Assembly (NCBI RefSeq): GCF_900188085.1
Contig: NZ_FZOU01000011.1
Location: 1 to 64,000 of the forward strand
Reading direction: 5' to 3'
DNA from: Granulicella rosea
GTDB taxonomy: Bacteria; Acidobacteriota; Terriglobia; Terriglobales; Acidobacteriaceae
DNA length: 64,000 bases
Positions 59,361 through 64,000 of the stretch are shown piece after piece; the stretch's first letter is position 1, and the number at the start of each line of letters is the position of its first letter. The position numbers and the translations under genes are program-made. The notes under the pieces were generated by a model, which ran no database searches, was not told where the DNA came from, and saw only the letters and a list, made by a program, of their open reading frames with translations.

Positions 59361-60344
59361 ATGCTGCACGCTGCCCCCTCGATCTTGACAAAGATCCGGA
59401 CCAACCCTTCACGCCGCGCACTCCTTGCCGGCATGTTCTTCTCTCTGCTGCTGCCCGCAACCGCACTCTGCCAGGCCACGCCGGACCAGACGCCCGCGCC
59501 GGTCGCCAATCCCGACGGACAGGTGACGCCCGGCGTCCCGACCAAGCCAAAGACCAGGGCCGAGCTAACCGGCGAGGCATGGGATCTGCTGACCAACGCG
59601 CTGAACGACGACAAGCACCCGGAGATCCGCATCCAGGGACTGGCCGCGCTGGGTACGATGGGCGTCAACCCGCGCTCGTCGAAGCTGATCGAAAAGTCCT
59701 TCTCCGATAAGGACGTGGACGTACGCACGGCGGCGATCCTGGCGGCCGGCCAGACCCGCGACCGCAATCTCTTCACCGGCATCCGCATCCTGCTCGACGA
59801 CAAGGAGCCGCAGGTGGTCTTCACCGCGGCGACCACGCTGTGGAAGATGGGCGACCGCTCGGGCGAGGACATCCTGATGGCCGTCGTCGATGGCGACCGC
59901 AAGACCAACGCCAAGCTGGTCGGCGGCACCATGCACAGCATGAACAAGGAGCTGCACGACCCCGCCGCGCTCGCCAAGCTGGGCGCGATGCAGGGCGCGT
60001 CCATGCTGCTGGGGCCGTTCGGCTACGGCATCACGGCGTACGAGTACATCCACAAGAACGGCGGCGATTCGGCGCGCGTGACGGCGATCGAGCAGATCAG
60101 CGAGAATCACACGCAGCCCATCCGCAAGGAGATGCTCTCCGCCCTGACCGATAAGGATATGCTTGTGCGTGTGGCTGCCTGCAAGGCGCTGCGCACCTAT
60201 CACGACTCCGACGTCGCGAACGCCATCGCAGCGCTCTTTACCGACTCCAAGCGTCCGGTGCAGTTCAACGCCGCGGCGTCTTATCTGATCTCGTCCGGCT
60301 CCGTTGCCGTGCCGCGTCCCGTCACCCACACGACCATCTACTGA
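59361..60344 (+). CDS. secreted HEAT-repeat protein
   Basis: 327 aa from ATG 59361 (GGAGG 4 bases upstream); ATG 59334 in frame has no SD. Signal-like RRALLAGMFFSLLLPATALC. Then about five HEAT-like helical repeats: EIRIQGLAALGTMGVNPRSS, DVRTAAILAAGQTRDRNLFT, QVVFTAATTLWKMGDRSGED, QPIRKEMLSALTDKDMLVRV, and PVQFNAAASYLISSG. Protein-binding scaffold; no partner suggested. Confidence 0.72.
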   Translation: MLHAAPSILTKIRTNPSRRALLAGMFFSLLLPATALCQATPDQTPAPVANPDGQVTPGVPTKPKTRAELTGEAWDLLTNALNDDKHPEIRIQGLAALGTMGVNPRSSKLIEKSFSDKDVDVRTAAILAAGQTRDRNLFTGIRILLDDKEPQVVFTAATTLWKMGDRSGEDILMAVVDGDRKTNAKLVGGTMHSMNKELHDPAALAKLGAMQGASMLLGPFGYGITAYEYIHKNGGDSARVTAIEQISENHTQPIRKEMLSALTDKDMLVRVAACKALRTYHDSDVANAIAALFTDSKRPVQFNAAASYLISSGSVAVPRPVTHTTIY

Positions 60345-60454
60345 TCGCTTTTCCGCACCCTCTGTATGCGAGCGCGCTCTAGCCCCCATTATTCAACGTC
60401 GAAGAGCGGGCACGGCGCGGTCGCATTCCTTTACATTGATTCTTCTGAGGCGCC

Positions 60455-62089
60455 ATGAATACCAGTCTGTTCGAACTCTTCAAGATCGGCATCGGGCCGT
60501 CCAGCTCGCATACGGTCGGCCCCATGCGCGCGGGTCTGCGCTTCGTCCAGACACTGCGCGAAACCCATGCGCTCGATCAAACGGCCAGCGTCGTCGCGGA
60601 GCTCTACGGCTCGCTCGCGCTGACCGGCGTCGGCCACGCAACCGACCGCGCCACACTGCTGGGCCTGCTGGGCGAGGCGCCCGATACGGTCGATCCCGCC
60701 CTGATCGAGGGCTACCTGGCCGCTATTCTCGACACGCAGACGCTGCGACTGGGCGGCACTCATCCGATTCCCTTCCGTGCGTCGGAGCATCTGCTCTTCC
60801 ACCGCGACCGCATGTATCCGGACCCCGACGTGCCCTCGCACCCCAACGGCATGCGATTCACCGCGTATGACGCCACTGGAGCGATCCTTGCGACCGAGAC
60901 GTTCTACTCGGTCGGCGGCGGCTTCATCCTCTCGCAGGCGGAGATCGCCCCCGACCCGACCGAGGCGCAGGTCACTCCGCGCGATGTACCTTACCCATTT
61001 TCGAGCGGCGCGATGCTGCTCGAGGTCGCGGAAAAGAACGGCCTCACCATTGCCGAACTTGTCCTGGCCAACGAATCCGCGTTGCTGGTGCAGGATGAAA
61101 AGAGCGGCGGCGCGTCGAAGATCATCCGGCCGCATCCGGTCGCGGTCATTCCGGAGCCGACGCTTGCGGCCTTCTCGCTGGCATCGGCGGAGGACAGCCC
61201 CTACGGCGGTCTGCCGGTAGGCGCCGCGGCGCTGGGCGCGCTGGATTCGATCAGCCTCGCGCCGCCTCCGCTCGACGAAGCCCCCGAGACCGAGACGCAG
61301 CGGATTCGCAGGAGCGTCATCGGCAGCATCCTCGGCATCTGGCAGGCCATGCAGAGCTGCACCGAACGCGGCATCGCGACCGAAGGCATCCTGCCCGGCG
61401 GGCTGAATGTTCGCCGCCGCGCGCCGCGACTTTCGCAGCGCATCTCCGCGCTCGACGAGAGCGGCAAGCCGCGCGACCCGCTGGCGCCGCTGGACTGGGT
61501 CTCGCTCTTCGCCATCGCGGTGAACGAGGAGAACGCCGCCGGCGGCAAGGTCGTCACGGCCCCGACCAACGGCGCGGCGGGCGTCATCCCGGCCATCGCG
61601 CACTACTATATGCGCTTCATCGACCTAGAGAAGAGTCCGCAGGAGAAGCAGGCCGGCATCGTGCGCTTCTTCCTTACGGCGGCCGCGATCGGCATTCTGT
61701 ACAAGGAGAACGCCAGCATCTCGGGCGCGGAGGTAGGCTGCCAGGGCGAGGTCGGCGTCGCCTGCTCGATGGCGGCCGGCGGGCTGGTCGCCGCCCTGAA
61801 CGGAACCAACGACCAGATCGAACACGCCGCAGAGATCGCCATGGAGCACAATCTGGGCATGACCTGCGACCCCATCGGCGGTCTGGTGCAGATTCCCTGC
61901 ATCGAACGCAACGCCATGGGCGCGGTGAAGGCCGTCAACGCGTGCCGCATGGCGATGCACGAGACCGAAGGCCACAAGCTGACGCTCGACCAGGTGATCG
62001 AGACCATGTACCGGACGGGCATGGACATGCAGTCTCGCTACAAGGAGACCTCGCTGGCGGGGCTTGCCTTGAACATCATCGAGTGCTGA
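60455..62089 (+). CDS. sdaA: L-serine ammonia-lyase (single chain, Fe-S)
   Basis: 544 aa, GAGG 4 bases before ATG. Deaminates serine to pyruvate with a [4Fe-4S] cluster. Seen: FKIGIGPSSSHTVGPMRAGL and the C-terminal AVNEENAAGGKVVTAPTNGA, EVGCQGEVGVACSMAAGGLV, MTCDPIGGLVQIPCIERNAM (cluster Cys). Typical single-chain enzymes are about 455 aa; here about 75 residues rich in Pro/Ala/Glu (roughly bases 61100-61300) are inserted between the two domains. Confidence 0.93.
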   Translation: MNTSLFELFKIGIGPSSSHTVGPMRAGLRFVQTLRETHALDQTASVVAELYGSLALTGVGHATDRATLLGLLGEAPDTVDPALIEGYLAAILDTQTLRLGGTHPIPFRASEHLLFHRDRMYPDPDVPSHPNGMRFTAYDATGAILATETFYSVGGGFILSQAEIAPDPTEAQVTPRDVPYPFSSGAMLLEVAEKNGLTIAELVLANESALLVQDEKSGGASKIIRPHPVAVIPEPTLAAFSLASAEDSPYGGLPVGAAALGALDSISLAPPPLDEAPETETQRIRRSVIGSILGIWQAMQSCTERGIATEGILPGGLNVRRRAPRLSQRISALDESGKPRDPLAPLDWVSLFAIAVNEENAAGGKVVTAPTNGAAGVIPAIAHYYMRFIDLEKSPQEKQAGIVRFFLTAAAIGILYKENASISGAEVGCQGEVGVACSMAAGGLVAALNGTNDQIEHAAEIAMEHNLGMTCDPIGGLVQIPCIERNAMGAVKAVNACRMAMHETEGHKLTLDQVIETMYRTGMDMQSRYKETSLAGLALNIIEC

Positions 62090-62101
62090 CCCAAAGTGCT
62101 T

Positions 62102-62195
62102 GTCGTCCTGAACGTAGTGAAGGATCTGCTTTTTCTTCGGAGTGGAATAGCACTCACAGGCAAACAGCAGGTCCTTCGCTTGGCTCAGGATGACA
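62102..62195. repeat. REP-like inverted pair after sdaA
   Basis: GTCGTCCTGAACGTAGTGAA then GGATCTGCT at the left; AGCAGGTCCTTCGCTTGGCT then CAGGATGAC at the right. Imperfect 29-base arms. Lies between convergent genes. Confidence 0.8.
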
Positions 62196-62224
62196 CGCGT
62201 TCTTGGTGATTCCAACCGACTGCT

Positions 62225-63118
62225 CTAACGTCTCTGCTGCTCCGCCAGCGCCTTTTCAAACGCCGCCTTCCCAGCGGCGATCGTCGCGCGGTATCCCTCG
62301 GGATCGATCCAGACCGCATCGCCCTCCTGCGGCATACGCGCGACCTTGGCGAGCAGGCCGAAGTGCTCGCCGTGGTCGCCCAGGAAGATGTCGCACGGCA
62401 GCGACTCGTAGAGCGCAAAGGTGCGGCGGAAGTCATCGGCGATGCCGGGATACGACGCCGGATGGCCGGGTGAGTCGACAAGTTTGAAATCCGACCAGAG
62501 CGTGTAGCCGCCGACGATGACAACGTTGCGCAGCCTGTCGGCGGGCTCGCCCGGCAGGTGGACCTGCATCGTCCACGTGGTGCAGCCGCGGGTGTGGCCG
62601 GCGGTGCGGTGCGCCGTCAGCGTTACGCCGCCCAACGTGACCGTGTCGCCGTCGTGCAGCACCCGGTCCACCCGCGCGGCGGGATAGCGCGGCACCGAGC
62701 CCGAGGCGAGCAGGAAGTCCGTGCCGCCGCCGGACCGGATCACGCCGGCGTCGTACTCCATCGCCATGGACTGCGCGTGCGTCTCGCGCAGCACGCGGGC
62801 ATAACCGCCGGCGTGGTCGAAGTGCGCCTGGCTGTTGAGGAGGATCTTCGTGTCCTGCCAGCGGAAGCCGAGCTTCTCCACGCTGGCGCGGATGAGCGGA
62901 GGCGACGACGGCAGGTTGGCGTTGATGAGGATGTTGCCGGCGGGCGTCGTGACGAGGTACGCGGCGAGGTCCTGGCTGCCGACGTAATAGAGATTGTCCG
63001 CGATGCGGAACGGCGCGAGCGGCGTGGTCCACGCGGGCTTGACCTCCGCGTCGAGGCGGAGCACTGCAAAAAAGATGAGGCACAGCAGGCCCACGCGGCG
63101 GATCAACTGGAAGTTCAT
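62225..63118 (-). CDS. secreted class B3 metallo-beta-lactamase-like hydrolase (Q variant)
   Basis: 297 aa with signal peptide LCLIFFAVLRLDAE. Metallo-hydrolase fold: NLYYVGSQDLAAYLVTTPAG, zinc site LLNSQAHFDHAGGYARVL, AGHTRGCTTWTMQV and IFLGDHGEHFGLLAKVARMP. The first zinc His of HxHxDH is Gln (QAHFDH), as in GOB-type B3 enzymes. The Ser/Met position (VVIVGGYTLW) is also altered. May be a lactamase or another secreted hydrolase; activity cannot be predicted. Confidence 0.85.
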   Translation of the reverse strand: MNFQLIRRVGLLCLIFFAVLRLDAEVKPAWTTPLAPFRIADNLYYVGSQDLAAYLVTTPAGNILINANLPSSPPLIRASVEKLGFRWQDTKILLNSQAHFDHAGGYARVLRETHAQSMAMEYDAGVIRSGGGTDFLLASGSVPRYPAARVDRVLHDGDTVTLGGVTLTAHRTAGHTRGCTTWTMQVHLPGEPADRLRNVVIVGGYTLWSDFKLVDSPGHPASYPGIADDFRRTFALYESLPCDIFLGDHGEHFGLLAKVARMPQEGDAVWIDPEGYRATIAAGKAAFEKALAEQQRR

Positions 63119-63178
63119 CCTTCAGGTATAAGCGCCCGCCCTGCGGATTACAGGTCGCGTACCGGGTTGGTTAACTCT

Positions 63179-63943
63179 TTACAGGTCCAGACGTCCGCAG
63201 GCGACGCGGCAGACGGTCGGCACGAGGATGGCGCCGTCCTTCGCCCACTGGTCGAAGAAGGTGCGCAGCGCCCGCAGCAGCGGCTGATACTGCGGATCTG
63301 TCTCCCTGGGGCAGATGGGCAGAGCCTTGGTCTGCTGGACGAGCGCCTCATAGGTGAGGGTCTGGTGACCCATGAAGGCGTCTTCGTAGAACTCATTGCG
63401 ACCGAAGAAGGCCTCGACCGCGCCGGTCAGGTCGTAGGGCATACGCTTCTCGCGGAAGCGCAGGCAGTTGGTGCGCAGGACATCCTCGTAGGCCTCGGAC
63501 TGCGCGGCGCCGCTGTAGACGCGGTTGTCGGTGATGAGGACGGCTGTGCCGCCCGGTCGCAGGATGCGGCGGAACTCGGCGCCCACGGCTGCCTGGTCCG
63601 GCCAGTAAAGCGCGCGCGGCGCGGTGACGAAGTCCACCGAGGACGTGGCCAGTCCGGTCGCCTCGGGCGTGCCGTTGCGCACCGTCAGGCTGGGCCACCG
63701 CCCGCGGAGCTGCTCGCACTTATCGCGCTTTTCGTGGTTGCCCTCAACCGCCGTGACGCTGTAGCCATGCTCCAGAAACAGCGCCGAAAGGCGCCCTGAA
63801 CCCGCGCCGATATCCGCTCCCACCATGCCGGGCGCAAACGCGAAACGCGAGGAGAGCATCTCGATGAGCGCCTTGGGGTAACGGTTGCGTGACCGCTTGT
63901 CGTGCATCACGCGGCCTCCGGTAAACAGGTTTGTCCAGTTCAT
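63179..63943 (-). CDS. class I SAM-dependent methyltransferase
   Basis: 254 aa. SAM-binding motif I MVGADIGAGSGRLSALFLEH, acidic residue in YSVTAVEGNHEKRDK, motif II region LATSSVDFVTAPRALYWPDQ and motif III LRPGGTAVLITDN. Substrate domain at the C-terminus (LTYEALVQQTKALPICPRET). No clear substrate. Its ATG overlaps the stop of an upstream partial gene by four bases (ATGA). Confidence 0.82.
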   Translation of the reverse strand: MNWTNLFTGGRVMHDKRSRNRYPKALIEMLSSRFAFAPGMVGADIGAGSGRLSALFLEHGYSVTAVEGNHEKRDKCEQLRGRWPSLTVRNGTPEATGLATSSVDFVTAPRALYWPDQAAVGAEFRRILRPGGTAVLITDNRVYSGAAQSEAYEDVLRTNCLRFREKRMPYDLTGAVEAFFGRNEFYEDAFMGHQTLTYEALVQQTKALPICPRETDPQYQPLLRALRTFFDQWAKDGAILVPTVCRVACGRLDL

Positions 63944-64000
63944 ACTGCGCGCTCCGCTTCCGCCTGCCGCTGCTCGTTCGGGATTCTTCCAGGGCCCATC
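63940..64000 (-). CDS. 3' end of an unidentified gene, partial
   Basis: On the minus strand the frame ending in TGA (63942-63940) is open to the window edge and reads GPGRIPNEQRQAEAERAV. It overlaps the methyltransferase start by four bases, a layout typical of real operon neighbours. Too short for any family call. Confidence 0.35.
   Translation of the reverse strand, partial: MGPGRIPNEQRQAEAERAV

Overview
The window (about 62% GC by eye) looks like a chromosomal segment of an Acidobacteriota member, probably class Terriglobia, family Acidobacteriaceae (Terriglobus/Granulicella/Edaphobacter-like). This is inference from gene content: small outer-membrane beta-barrel paralogues, futalosine-pathway MqnA, a membrane-anchored MutS-like ATPase, DUF4174 and DUF6526 proteins, a Tat-exported GH1 enzyme, and many short intergenic palindromes. 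I see no tRNA, rRNA, integrase or transposase of a known class. The one clear RNA gene is the SRP RNA.

Layout. 1-5.7 kb: the end of a TonB-like protein, a secreted pseudo-M48 protein, four small outer-membrane barrels and a Spy-like periplasmic protein. 5.8-20.3 kb: a LysR regulator divergent from a complete branched-chain amino acid supercluster on the + strand in the order leuA, leuB, leuC, leuD, ilvD, ilvB, ilvN, ilvC. These enzymes are interleaved with six small secreted, membrane or unknown genes, several translationally coupled to them. 20.3-23.1 kb: two small secreted proteins and an orphan cNMP-binding sensor kinase. 23.1-28.2 kb (minus strand): DUF427, topA and dprA. 28.4-31.1 kb: mqnA, a VTT membrane protein and fabH. 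31.5-32.0 kb: a tandem array whose units carry a copy of the 3' end of the adjacent SRP RNA gene. 32-40.4 kb: MutS-like ATPase, pectinesterase, DUF3309, GH1, glycogen synthase-like enzyme and an M13 peptidase. 40.6-44 kb: a CxxC protein, RimO with a large insertion, a GIY-YIG nuclease gene bracketed by perfect 30-bp inverted repeats, yacG and pgpA. 44.2-50.4 kb: NHL propeller, DUF6526, cinA, plsY-gpsA, Uma2 and ftsY. 50.4-54.9 kb: M48 peptidase, ribD, ribE and an antitoxin with a toxin gene broken by an amber codon. 54.9-59.2 kb (minus): GGCT-like protein, rho, rpoZ and comM. 59.3 kb to the end: HEAT-repeat protein, L-serine dehydratase, a class B3 metallo-beta-lactamase-like protein with Gln in place of the first zinc His, and a methyltransferase.

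Functional groups. Leucine, valine and isoleucine synthesis is almost complete here; ilvA is not seen, and LeuA lacks its C-terminal allosteric domain. DprA, ComM and CinA are competence-related. FtsY and SRP RNA are both present. PlsY, GpsA, PgpA and FabH belong to lipid synthesis. RibD and RibE belong to riboflavin synthesis.

Most striking for follow-up: (1) the GIY-YIG gene inside perfect inverted copies of a dispersed REP-like repeat, suggesting a repeat-mobilising element unlike the RAYT system; (2) the tandem array sharing 27 bp with the SRP RNA 3' end; (3) a LysR-type palindrome overlapping the leuA promoter; (4) several degenerate or altered enzymes (pseudo-M48, RimO insertion, amber-stopped toxin, Q-variant B3 hydrolase).
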